This document shows, piece by piece, positions 1-5,360 of a stretch of 14,921 nt of DNA. The notes beneath the pieces are model-generated. The model was not told the DNA's origin. It made no database searches and was given only the letters and a program-made list of their open reading frames with translations. The stretch's first letter is position 1. Each line of letters begins with the position of its first letter. A program made the position numbers and the translations under genes. Source of the stretch: Pseudomonadota bacterium (lineage in GTDB: Bacteria; Pseudomonadota; Alphaproteobacteria; Rhizobiales; Devosiaceae); contig JAEZKB010000099.1 of NCBI GenBank assembly GCA_023415605.1, forward strand, positions 1 through 14,921. Direction: 5' to 3'.

Positions 1-60
1 GGCTAGCCCGGTGCCGATCCCGGTGCCAAGTTCTCAGCACTTAAAACTAGGCGGGCCGCA

Positions 61-363
61 ATGACGTTGACGAAACTGGAGCGGAAAGCCTTGAACGCCG
101 CCGATTGTCGTGACGGCAAGAGGCGGAGCGACAGCGACTTTCTCGGCGTTGGCGAGCAGACGCGCCGCGGTCTCATCGAGCGCGGCCTCCTCGAGGAGAT
201 TGCGCATGCAGGCTATCCCATGCTCAGAACGACAGCCGAGGGCAAGGCGGCGCTCCGCGAACCCGAGTCGCCTAAGCCGACGCGCACGGGGCCGAAGTTG
301 AAGATGCTGAAGCCGAGGCTTCGAGAGCTGGAGCCGCGGCTTAAGCCATTGAAGCCGCGATAA
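61..363 (+). CDS. Hypothetical protein with C-terminal Leu/Pro/Arg heptad repeats
   Basis: A 100-aa protein that I cannot assign to a family. Residues 1-70 look like a small folded domain with a winged-helix-like run (GVGEQTRRGLIERGLLEE, then a short beta-like segment ending TTAEGKAAL). This resembles the recognition helix and wing of small MarR-type domains, but that is inference. The C-terminal 30 residues are basic and low in complexity, with three units of a seven-residue pattern x-L-K/E-P-R-L-R/K. The ATG at 61 is the first start after stops in the preceding 60 bases, and no strong ribosome binding site precedes it. It faces the minus-strand regulator gene ending at 453. It is a real gene more likely than not, because the reading frame ends exactly with the third repeat. 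Confidence 0.6.
   Translation: MTLTKLERKALNAADCRDGKRRSDSDFLGVGEQTRRGLIERGLLEEIAHAGYPMLRTTAEGKAALREPESPKPTRTGPKLKMLKPRLRELEPRLKPLKPR
304..360 (+). repeat. Three 21-bp tandem units encoding heptads
   Basis: Units at 304-324, 325-345 and a shortened one at 346-360 share a CTGAAGCCGCGGCTT-like core and encode MLKPRLR, ELEPRLK and PLKPR. The unit length is a multiple of three, so the frame is kept. The stop codon follows directly. Confidence 0.7.
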
Positions 364-408
364 GCAGGGGGGCCCGTCCAGGCGTAGGTTGCGGCGATGG
401 TCTGCTCG

Positions 409-440
409 GCCGGTGACGACGGGGCTCAGCCTCGACCGGC
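409..440. terminator. Weak inverted repeat between convergent genes
   Basis: GCCGGT at 409-414 and ACCGGC at 435-440 can pair, and the 20-base loop holds a further short GGCT/AGCC match. It sits between the 3' ends of the plus gene ending at 363 and the minus gene ending at 453. There is no T-tract, so termination is only a guess from position. Confidence 0.25.
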
Positions 441-452
441 GGGACTCGGCCC

Positions 453-803
453 TCACGCCGGCACGGCTATCTCGAGGTCGACGTGAATTCGATCGAACGG
501 GCAAACCACCCCGTCGTCGCCCTTCTCGAAAACGCCGAGGTCGACCAGCGCCGACACATCCTCGTGCACGCGCTTGACGTCACGCTCGACCCGGCCGGCA
601 ATGGCCCGGATGGTCAAGGCGCCTTGCCCCTGGACAGCCCCGATGAGGTCCCACCGACGGGCGGTTAGCTGGCCGAAGAACGCGCCCGCGTTCTCAAAGG
701 TCAACTCCTCGCCCTGGTAGTGCCTCGCTTTGGCCTTCCGGGCTGCGCGCCGCAGCCCCCCTTTCCAATCGCCACCGAGGCGGATGGTCAAAACTCTTTT
801 CAT
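453..803 (-). CDS. HVO_A0114-like winged-helix DNA-binding regulator (putative antitoxin)
   Basis: A 116-aa protein matching my recollection of the HVO_A0114 family of small MarR-like regulators. It has LTFENAGAFFGQLTARRWDLI, then a winged helix (GALTIRAIAGRVERDVKRVHEDVSALVDLGVF), then the characteristic PFDRIHVDLEI near the C-terminus. Members often sit beside a TumE/DUF6516-type toxin and are taken to be its antitoxin and repressor. No such toxin is visible here: the next minus-strand genes upstream are a 71-aa protein and a Tat-exported protein. I chose the ATG at 803 because GGAGGT lies 7 bases upstream; longer in-frame starts run through the upstream gene in another frame. The family call is fairly secure; the role is inferred. 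Confidence 0.8.
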   Translation of the reverse strand: MKRVLTIRLGGDWKGGLRRAARKAKARHYQGEELTFENAGAFFGQLTARRWDLIGAVQGQGALTIRAIAGRVERDVKRVHEDVSALVDLGVFEKGDDGVVCPFDRIHVDLEIAVPA

Positions 804-872
804 GGTGCCTACCTCCGAGCCGAGCCGTGGGGATCCGCCCGGCCCCCTGAGCACCAACTTTGGCATGAAAGT

Positions 873-897
873 GCCGGGGCGACACCGCCGCCCCGGC
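873..897 (-). terminator. Perfect 9-bp hairpin downstream of the Tat operon
   Basis: GCCGGGGCG (873-881) pairs with CGCCCCGGC (889-897) around a 7-base loop. Read on the minus strand it lies 17 bases after the stop of the 71-aa gene and is followed by CACTTTC. This makes it a GC-rich terminator with a poor T-tract. It would separate the two-gene operon from the regulator gene that starts at 803. Confidence 0.5.
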
Positions 898-913
898 CCT
901 TCGGTGAGCGCCC

Positions 914-1129
914 CTAATCGACCAGCGTCGTCCGCGGCGTCAGAAACTCCAACAGCGCGCGCAATCGATCTTGCAGTTGATGGGTGAGCATGCCGCGCGT
1001 AACGGCGATTTCTTCGTCGGTCGGCTCGAACGCGTCGCCACATTGTTCGATCAGCACCAGGGCTGTAGCTATGCCCAAGGCCATGGTGACATCGGCATGC
1101 AGCCCGTCGTGGCTGAGCTTGGCTGTCAT
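914..1129 (-). CDS. Hypothetical 71-aa protein coupled to the Tat-exported protein
   Basis: A small, largely helical and acidic protein with no signal peptide or membrane segment and no family that I recognise. Its ATG at 1129 overlaps the TGA of the preceding gene as ATGA, so the two are probably translationally coupled and work together. Residues 1-30 are hydrophobic to mixed (VTMALGIATALVLIEQCGDAF). The C-terminal half (EEIAVTRGMLTHQLQDRLRALLEFLT) could form an amphipathic helix. The longer in-frame extension upstream is rejected because it would lie across the end of the previous gene. Confidence 0.6.
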   Translation of the reverse strand: MTAKLSHDGLHADVTMALGIATALVLIEQCGDAFEPTDEEIAVTRGMLTHQLQDRLRALLEFLTPRTTLVD

Positions 1130-1806
1130 CGAATGTGCGCCTTGGCGAGCGCGACGCCCATGCCGTGATCGTCTTGGCGCTCTTCGGTGCAGGCGATGAA
1201 GAACGCCGCATACACCGCCAGTCCTTCGGAGGTTACCGGCTTGATGGCGGCTGCCGCTTCGGCGAGGCACTGCAGCTCGATTTGCAACCCCGACAGCGCG
1301 TCGCTGGCTTCGTCGAACCCGCAGGCTTGAACAGCGGCCTCATGCTCCCGCTCATGCTTCTGTGCAAGACGGGCGATGCGCCGAAGTTGGCGGCCTTCTT
1401 TCGTGTTGCGTGGCACGTCGTGCCGGATGATGTGCGCGCGCACCTCTCGGCTGCTGAACACGTCGATGAGGTCGCGGCCGCCGTCGGCCTTGACCGGCTG
1501 GCCATCGACGCCGCGAAGCAAGGTCGAGAAAATGGCACCCTTGCTCGCCATGATCTCGCGCGGCAGCGCCGGCTTGAGTCGATCGAAGGCCGCGCGCGCC
1601 TCATCGATCCGCACGTGGGCGGCGCGAATCTTGACCGTCAGGTCGGCCAGCCTGGCGCCCAGCTCGAGGAGCTCGGGCGCTTCGGTGGCCGGTGGCGCCG
1701 CGGCGGGCGCTGAGATGGCGGCGAGGGCGGGCGGTGCGGTGGTTGCCGCCAGGGCAGCAGTGATGCCCGCTAGGAGGGTTCGGCGGGATGGTGTTGCAAT
1801 TGTCAT
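1126..1806 (-). CDS. Tat-exported helical protein of unknown function
   Basis: A 226-aa protein. The N-terminus carries a twin-arginine signal (SRRTLLAG at residues 7-14), a hydrophobic stretch and an alanine-rich cleavage region ending near residue 30 (PPALAA). The mature part has two long charged helices likely to form a coiled coil (about 43-78, and about 140-185 with QLRRIARLAQKHEREHEAAV). Between them is a more polar segment with DLIDVFSSREVRAHIIRHD. It should be folded before export to the periplasm. I do not recognise the family; similar Tat-signal hypotheticals occur around Bradyrhizobium accessory islands, from memory only. The start at 1806 has no clear ribosome binding site. The leader holds a long hairpin (1834-1884) that may affect expression. 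A 71-aa gene overlaps its stop. Confidence 0.75.
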   Translation of the reverse strand: MTIATPSRRTLLAGITAALAATTAPPALAAISAPAAAPPATEAPELLELGARLADLTVKIRAAHVRIDEARAAFDRLKPALPREIMASKGAIFSTLLRGVDGQPVKADGGRDLIDVFSSREVRAHIIRHDVPRNTKEGRQLRRIARLAQKHEREHEAAVQACGFDEASDALSGLQIELQCLAEAAAAIKPVTSEGLAVYAAFFIACTEERQDDHGMGVALAKAHIR

Positions 1807-1833
1807 GGTTGGGTTTGCTCTAGGAAAACCGGC

Positions 1834-1884
1834 TTTTCGAGGGCCGGGCGCCAGCGGTCGGCACTGGCACCGGGAGCTCGAAAA
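1834..1884. promoter_or_regulatory. Long interrupted hairpin in the leader of the Tat gene
   Basis: TTTTCGAG (1834-1841) pairs with CTCGAAAA (1877-1884). Inside, CCGG (1844-1847) pairs with CCGG (1870-1873) and GCCAG (1850-1854) with CTGGC (1864-1868), leaving a 9-base loop. That makes 17 base pairs in three coaxial blocks with small internal loops. It starts 28 bases upstream of the ATG at 1806 on the minus strand, so it would fold in that gene's 5' leader. No known riboswitch is recognised. Confidence 0.55.
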
Positions 1885-1931
1885 CAGGCCTAGAGACCCG
1901 CGCCACGACCTTCCCCCGAAGGGTGTTGTAT

Positions 1932-1976
1932 AGCCGTGGCACTCCCGGCATAGTGGTGCCGGCCGCGGCCACGGCT
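1932..1976. repeat. Two-tier inverted repeat (9 bp + 6 bp)
   Basis: AGCCGTGGC (1932-1940) pairs with GCCACGGCT (1968-1976). Within it CCGGCA (1945-1950) pairs with TGCCGG (1957-1962) around the loop TAGTGG. An asymmetric internal loop (ACTC against CCGCG) separates the two stems. All 15 pairs are Watson-Crick. Confidence 0.6.
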
Positions 1977-2006
1977 TGTGGACGCGCTACACTTCGATGG
2001 CGTGAA

Positions 2007-2022
2007 GATCCCGGCAAGGATC
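2007..2022. repeat. Hairpin with CGGCAA loop, copy 1
   Basis: GATCC (2007-2011) and GGATC (2018-2022) form a 5-bp stem with loop CGGCAA. The same hexanucleotide loop, closed by the same CC/GG pairs, recurs at 2049-2064 on a stem of different sequence. Confidence 0.5.
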
Positions 2023-2038
2023 GCCCTGCCACCGCTCT

Positions 2039-2099
2039 AGGATGCCTCAGGCCCGGCAAGGCCTTCGGCGGGAGTTTTCGAGGCTCCGCCCGGCATCCT
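2039..2099. ncRNA. Three-way-junction-like fold containing CGGCAA hairpin copy 2
   Basis: The closing stem is AGGATGCC (2039-2046) with GGCATCCT (2092-2099). The first arm is AGGCC (2049-2053) with GGCCT (2060-2064) and loop CGGCAA. The second arm is GGCGG plus AG (2067-2074, with G2072 bulged) with CTCCGCC (2084-2090) and a 9-base loop TTTTCGAGG. That loop sequence also occurs in the hairpin at 1834-1842. The arrangement is compact enough to be a discrete RNA domain, but no known family is recognised. Confidence 0.45.
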
Positions 2100-2221
2100 G
2101 CCTCAAAATCGCAACAAGCGCCATGCCCACCACAAGGGCTGGTCGCGCGCGCGTGCGTTAAGGCCATTAGAAGCCCGCCAGGCGCATCCGCCGCCGAGAG
2201 CTCTCCGGGTGCCACCCTGCG

Positions 2222-2260
2222 GGCCCGCGCCTACGTGGCGGGCCGGCTGCCTTGCGGCAG
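2222..2260. repeat. Pair of adjacent hairpins
   Basis: GGCCCGC (2222-2228) pairs with GCGGGCC (2238-2244). Directly after, CTGCC (2247-2251) pairs with GGCAG (2256-2260) around TTGC. On the plus strand these are followed by AGCCTTTCC, which is not a true T-tract. Confidence 0.4.
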
Positions 2261-2399
2261 AGCCTTTCCGGTCGCTACCGTGGCCCATGACCCGGCCCAA
2301 TCCCCCGAACCGTGAGCTCCGCCGCCTCTCGCAGCCTCGGCGCGGGCTGAGCCCCTGGGATGGCGCCCCACCGTCGAAGCGCTCAAGCAGCCGGGGTTG

Positions 2400-2699
2400 A
2401 TGGTGGCGCCGCGCAGCAGATCCCGGTGGCCCGGCTTGATGCGCGAGTCGACGGCGCGCGACTACTTGGACGGCATGTCGTCGGCGGCCTTCCGCTCGGC
2501 CGTGGCTCCGTACTTGGCCACGAAAGACGTCCTCGGGGAGGTCCGCTACACTCGCGCCTCGCTGGACAACTGGATTGAGAGAGATGGTCGGCAGGATGTC
2601 GATACGGCTGCCGACATGGCGCGATGGCTCGACAAAGTCGATGCCGACTTGGACCGTGAGCGGCCATCAACTCGCCGACGCGCCAGGACGAAGCAATGA
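2400..2699 (+). CDS. AlpA-like helix-turn-helix protein (putative excisionase/regulator)
   Basis: A 99-aa protein whose core (WPGLMRESTARDYLDGMSSAAFRSAVAPYL, then EVRYTRASLDNWIE) follows the layout of small AlpA/excisionase-type DNA-binding proteins: a helix-turn-helix, a short strand carrying R-Y, then a helix with W. Such proteins regulate or direct excision of integrated elements. The tail (PSTRRRARTKQ) is basic. I start it at ATG 2400, since TTG 2397 is also possible; an internal ATG at 2439 would cut off the conserved WPGLM lead-in. Its TGA overlaps the next gene's ATG (ATGA), so the two are coupled. Family assignment rests on pattern recognition and is moderate. Confidence 0.65.
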   Translation: MVAPRSRSRWPGLMRESTARDYLDGMSSAAFRSAVAPYLATKDVLGEVRYTRASLDNWIERDGRQDVDTAADMARWLDKVDADLDRERPSTRRRARTKQ

Positions 2700-3001
2700 C
2701 CGAAGACCCTGAGGAAGCGGTCACCGTTGCCGTAGCAGCGCGGCGGCTAGGTTGCGATGAGTCGACCGTGCGGGCGATGGTGCGCAACGGCGAGCTCGCC
2801 GGCTTCAAGGTGGGCAAGGGCGGCAAGGGCCGCGAGCCCGGCGGCGTCCGCATCGAGGCGGCCAGCATCCGGCGGTACAAGGAACGCCACCGCATCGGCG
2901 GAACGCCGGCGAACGATGCCGGCAAAGGCCGCAAGGTTGTGAACAATTCCCGCCTCGCCGAAACCAACCGGTACTTGCGAGCGCACGGGTTCCTTCCCTA
3001 A
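2696..3001 (+). CDS. Excisionase-family (MerR-like) helix-turn-helix protein
   Basis: A 101-aa protein with a typical excisionase DNA-binding domain at residues 8-65: VTVAVAARRLGCDESTVRAMVRNGELAGFKVG, a glycine/lysine loop, then VRIEAASIRRYKERH. The pattern is helix-turn-helix, wing, and closing helix (the HTH_17 style seen in Xis and phage regulators). After residue 70 there is a basic linker and a C-terminal helix (SRLAETNRYLRAHGFLP). It overlaps the previous helix-turn-helix gene by four bases. A pair of small DNA-binding genes is typical of the control or excision region of an integrated element, yet no integrase is in the window. The glycine-rich insertion (GKGGKGREPGG) in the wing is longer than usual. 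Confidence 0.75.
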   Translation: MTEDPEEAVTVAVAARRLGCDESTVRAMVRNGELAGFKVGKGGKGREPGGVRIEAASIRRYKERHRIGGTPANDAGKGRKVVNNSRLAETNRYLRAHGFLP

Positions 3002-3038
3002 CCTTCGCGCGTGACTGTTTTTTGCAACCGCTTCCACA

Positions 3039-3215
3039 ATGCCAAAGAACAAGCGATCTACCGCCCGCTCCTCCGTTGATGACGACATCCCCGACCTATC
3101 GACTCCGTACTGGCGGAAGAAGTTCGAGGCGGCTGCAGTGGCGAAGCGCGGGCGGCCGAAGCCGGCCCGCAAGCGTCAAGCCGGGACGAAGGGCCGCGAC
3201 GAGGTGAAGCGATGA
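3039..3215 (+). CDS. Small basic protein with AT-hook-like motif
   Basis: A 58-aa, strongly basic protein. Its first half has an acidic patch (DDDIPDL) followed by TPYWRKKFEAAAVAK. The second half is KRGRPKPARKR, which contains the RGRP core of an AT-hook, a minor-groove DNA-binding motif. The start at 3039 lacks a clear ribosome binding site. The stop overlaps the next ATG (3212), and a spacing of 37 bases separates it from the helix-turn-helix gene upstream. A DNA-binding accessory role is inferred from the motif alone; I do not know the family. Confidence 0.55.
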   Translation: MPKNKRSTARSSVDDDIPDLSTPYWRKKFEAAAVAKRGRPKPARKRQAGTKGRDEVKR

Positions 3216-3355
3216 CGGACAAGGACCTCGCCGGGAACTTGCTGCTCGAGCTGCGGCGCATGCCGGACGCCACGCCCGTCGAGGCGCTTGCGGCTCTCAG
3301 GCGCCGGCTGGTCGAGCTCGGGACAAAGCGAGGTCGCGAAGCGAGCAAGTCATGA
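3212..3355 (+). CDS. 47-aa hypothetical protein
   Basis: A very small, amphipathic-helical protein (LAGNLLLELRRMPDATPVEALAALRRRLVELGTKRG). GAGGTG lies a few bases ahead of its ATG, and it overlaps both neighbours by four bases (ATGA at each end), which is the main evidence that it is translated. No family is recognised. A charged helical peptide next to two DNA-binding proteins could be a regulator partner, but nothing shows that directly. Confidence 0.5.
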   Translation: MTDKDLAGNLLLELRRMPDATPVEALAALRRRLVELGTKRGREASKS

Positions 3356-3717
3356 TCCACGGTCACTGGTTGAACCGCCTCAGTCTCGCTTTTGCTATCG
3401 CAGTGCTGCCCTCGGCGTTGCGCGCCGAAACGCGGGTCTACTACTGCAAAGCGGACGGCACCAATTACATCGTCACCGTCAACACGACCACGCGCATTGT
3501 GATGCTCGACGACTGGTTGCTGGACCGCGTAGTCAAACTCACGCCGTACCATGTCGACGCCATTCGACTGCCCGAGGAAGGCGCGATCAGCATCGGCTTT
3601 AACGTCTCTCTCACTCACACGAGCCCGAAGACCGCGGATTTCGAGTTGGTGCTCTTCACCAAGAAGAGCCGCTCGCCAAGCGGCTATGTCGGTCGCTGTA
3701 ACTTTGAGCGCCAATAG
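3352..3717 (+). CDS. Small secreted protein with two cysteines
   Basis: A 121-aa protein with a Sec-type signal peptide: basic start (HGHWLNR), hydrophobic core (LSLAFAIAVLP), and a likely signal-peptidase I site after SALRA at residue 25. The mature 96 residues are beta-rich (TRVYYCKADGTNYIVTVN, AISIGFNVSLTHT, DFELVLF). They hold exactly two cysteines, one near each end (YYC and GRC), which suggests a disulfide closing the fold in the periplasm. The family is not recognised. The ATG overlaps the stop of the 47-aa gene. It is the last of the plus-strand run and ends just before a hairpin facing the phage genes, so it may be a cargo gene expressed from the element. Confidence 0.7.
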   Translation: MIHGHWLNRLSLAFAIAVLPSALRAETRVYYCKADGTNYIVTVNTTTRIVMLDDWLLDRVVKLTPYHVDAIRLPEEGAISIGFNVSLTHTSPKTADFELVLFTKKSRSPSGYVGRCNFERQ

Positions 3718-3721
3718 CTAC

Positions 3722-3751
3722 CTGGCCTCGACGGGCGTAGGCCGAGGCCAG
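3722..3751. terminator. Bidirectional hairpin between convergent genes
   Basis: CTGGCCTCG (3722-3730) pairs perfectly with CGAGGCCAG (3743-3751) around 12 bases. It sits five bases after the stop of the secreted-protein gene and 20 bases after the stop of the minus-strand 61-aa gene. It lacks a T-tract on either strand, so it is a likely but unproven terminator for both transcripts. Confidence 0.55.
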
Positions 3752-3771
3752 CGGCTGGCCATTGCGCCGCG

Positions 3772-3957
3772 CTAGCCCATCGGATCGAAGGCGATCACCT
3801 CTGCATCGCTGGCCGGGAGTATCTCGGTGGCGTCGGGGCTGAAGTTCTCCCACATCGCGACGATCGGCCCTTCGCCACCCTCGCGCCTTACGAACTTCAT
3901 CGGCTCTCCGGCGGCGCGATAGATCGCGCGCATTTGCTCCTCGGTCATGATCGCCAT
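3772..3957 (-). CDS. 61-aa hypothetical phage protein
   Basis: A small acidic protein (MTEEQMRAIYRAAGEPMKFVRRE, then VAMWENFSPDATEILPASDAEVIAF). AGGAGG lies 7 bases ahead of the ATG at 3957, four bases after the tail-fibre-like gene ends, so it is the last gene of the leftward phage run. No family is known to me. Its position beside the fibre-like gene might suit a fibre chaperone or assembly factor, but the sequence does not show one. Confidence 0.65.
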   Translation of the reverse strand: MAIMTEEQMRAIYRAAGEPMKFVRREGGEGPIVAMWENFSPDATEILPASDAEVIAFDPMG

Positions 3958-3961
3958 CGGC

Positions 3962-5197
3962 CTACCTCCTGGACCATTTGAATCCGTGGGTTCGCACGGT
4001 GTAGCCACCGAGCGTCGCGGTGTTGGATTTCGACCCCAGCAGTCCTGCCGCACTCAAGCGCGGGTGGACCTCGCTAACGGTCTGGACGCCGTTCGCTTGG
4101 AGCGTGAGAGTGACGTCGTCGGCGGAGGCGACCTCAGGATTGCTGACCGTCGACGTGACCGTCCCGGCGCCGCTGGCGTGTGTCATGGCCACCACGACGT
4201 GCGCGATCGTCGAGAAGCCCGTAGGGGCTGAGATGGCGTCGGTGCGCCTGGTCGTGAAGGTCTGACCGCTCAGGCTTAGGTCCGTTGGTTTCGAATTCCA
4301 CTGGAAGTCGATGCCGCCGCCTGGAAGCTCGTAGGTCTTGAAGGCGGTGATGCTGCCGCCAGACCGACGGAACCAGCCGTAGAGGCGGAAATGGTCGTAG
4401 TTGGCCGGCATCGTGGGTGCCGTCGGTGATGTCGAGAATAGGGCATCCACCACACCGGTATCGCTGCGAGCGATGACGTGAATATACCACTCTCCATTTG
4501 CGAGCGATCCGGTGTCGCGACCGCCATTGCCGTCGCCAACCGCCCAGTCGGCGTCGAGCCGCTTGGTCATTGCGGACCAGCGCATCGGGTATGTGTCTGT
4601 GCTGTCGAGCGCGGAGCCCGCAGAGATGTCGATATCGTTGGTCGCGTCGCCGGCCGCATTGGCGTACGTCCCCTTGATGTGGCCTGGGGAGAAATTGAAC
4701 ACCGGGATGAAGCTGTGCGCCGCGGCGTTGATGATGCCGAGCACGATATCGCTGACGCCGTCGAAAAGTTTCAGCGTGTGGATACCGGATGCGACGTCGT
4801 CTTGGTCGGCCCACGGTCCGAATTTCAGAACGCCCGGCCGTGACGTGCCGAGCCCCATCGAGATTGCGAACTCCTGGGCGTCGCTGTCCGCTACGACAAC
4901 GATGCGCAAGGGACCGTCACCGCCTGTCCACGACACCGGCGCATCACCGTTGGTGCTCTCGACGACGTTGCGCGAGAGCGTGTCCGGGCTGCCATAGGTC
5001 AGCGTGCCGAAGCGATTCTTTTCCCACTTCGTGCGGTCCTGATTGAAGACCCAATAGACGAGCTTGGTTTCGCCGTTGCTGTAGCGCTGGCGGAACGTGA
5101 AGTAGGACGTTCCCGCCGGCGGCGAACCCGAGAGCGAATAGGTGCCGGTGCCCGTGGTGCTCGAGGTCTCGACCACCCAATCGCGATAAGACCTCAT
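3962..5197 (-). CDS. Phage tail-fibre-like structural protein
   Basis: A 411-aa protein. Residues 1-85 carry a pattern repeatedly seen at the start of phage fibre and structural proteins: RDWVVETSSTTGTGTYSLSG, then YFTFRQRYSNGETKLVYWVFNQ, then WEKNRFGTL, then LSRNVVESTNG. The rest is rich in Gly, Ser and Thr, predicted beta, without collagen-like repeats or a recognisable enzyme motif. Residues 200-300 (MRWSAMTKRLDADWAVGDGNGG, then WYIHVIARSDTGVVDALFS) resemble descriptions of phage exterior-domain proteins. The ATG at 5197 overlaps the stop of the 54-aa gene (ATGA). It lies only 164 bases from the portal gene, an unusual position because capsid and tail assembly genes normally separate the two. 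Confidence 0.75.
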   Translation of the reverse strand: MRSYRDWVVETSSTTGTGTYSLSGSPPAGTSYFTFRQRYSNGETKLVYWVFNQDRTKWEKNRFGTLTYGSPDTLSRNVVESTNGDAPVSWTGGDGPLRIVVVADSDAQEFAISMGLGTSRPGVLKFGPWADQDDVASGIHTLKLFDGVSDIVLGIINAAAHSFIPVFNFSPGHIKGTYANAAGDATNDIDISAGSALDSTDTYPMRWSAMTKRLDADWAVGDGNGGRDTGSLANGEWYIHVIARSDTGVVDALFSTSPTAPTMPANYDHFRLYGWFRRSGGSITAFKTYELPGGGIDFQWNSKPTDLSLSGQTFTTRRTDAISAPTGFSTIAHVVVAMTHASGAGTVTSTVSNPEVASADDVTLTLQANGVQTVSEVHPRLSAAGLLGSKSNTATLGGYTVRTHGFKWSRR

Positions 5198-5358
5198 CGG
5201 TCGTTCTCCGCCCTCGAGGTGATCGGAACCGCCACGTCGGGCGGTGGCGCACCAGCCGGCTGAAACAAGTCGTCGAAGTCGGCGGCCGGCGCCTTGGTGT
5301 CGGTCGGCGTCATGGCTTGGTCGCTGGTCTTCGGCTTGCCGTTCGACTCGTTGTCCAT
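5194..5358 (-). CDS. 54-aa disordered protein between portal and fibre genes
   Basis: A small, acidic and proline-rich protein (TDTKAPAADFDDLFQPAGAPPPDVAVP), probably unstructured. AGGAGG precedes its ATG at 5358 by 8 bases; it begins two bases after the portal stop and its own stop overlaps the next start. The strong ribosome binding site and the overlaps argue that it is real. Function is unknown. It could be a remnant of the missing head-gene block or a small head accessory protein. Confidence 0.6.
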   Translation of the reverse strand: MDNESNGKPKTSDQAMTPTDTKAPAADFDDLFQPAGAPPPDVAVPITSRAENDR

Positions 5359-5360
5359 CG

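Larger units (their letters stand above)
1834..2280. ncRNA. Hairpin-dense intergenic region, candidate structured RNA
   Basis: The 590 bases between the Tat gene (start 1806) and the helix-turn-helix gene (start 2400) hold no convincing coding region. They do contain a close series of perfect inverted repeats: 1834-1884, 1909-1922 (CCTTC/GAAGG), 1932-1976, 2007-2022, 2039-2099, 2181-2192, a 10-bp palindrome at 2196-2205, 2222-2244, 2247-2260 and 2269-2280. Short stems are expected by chance at this GC content. The 8+4+5, 9+6 and 8+5+7 bp arrangements are less easily so. Strand is undetermined. It could be a noncoding RNA, tandem regulatory leaders of the two divergent transcripts, or palindromic repeats of a mobile kind. 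Nothing else was found in the remaining 2281-2399. Confidence 0.4.

Noticed and set aside
1..60. Two direct copies of CCCGGTGCC at 7-15 and 19-27
   Set aside because: Short, GC-rich and without context; could be chance or the end of a gene outside the window.
1135..1713. 192-codon plus-strand open frame opposite the Tat-exported protein
   Set aside because: The minus-strand gene has a proper Tat signal peptide and a coupled neighbour; this one has no features.
1923..2315. 130-codon plus-strand and 131-codon minus-strand (1820-2215) open frames in the intergenic region
   Set aside because: Both are low-complexity, lack ribosome binding sites and cover strong inverted repeats. The apparent peptide repeat (PGK) comes from the repeated CGGCAA hairpins.
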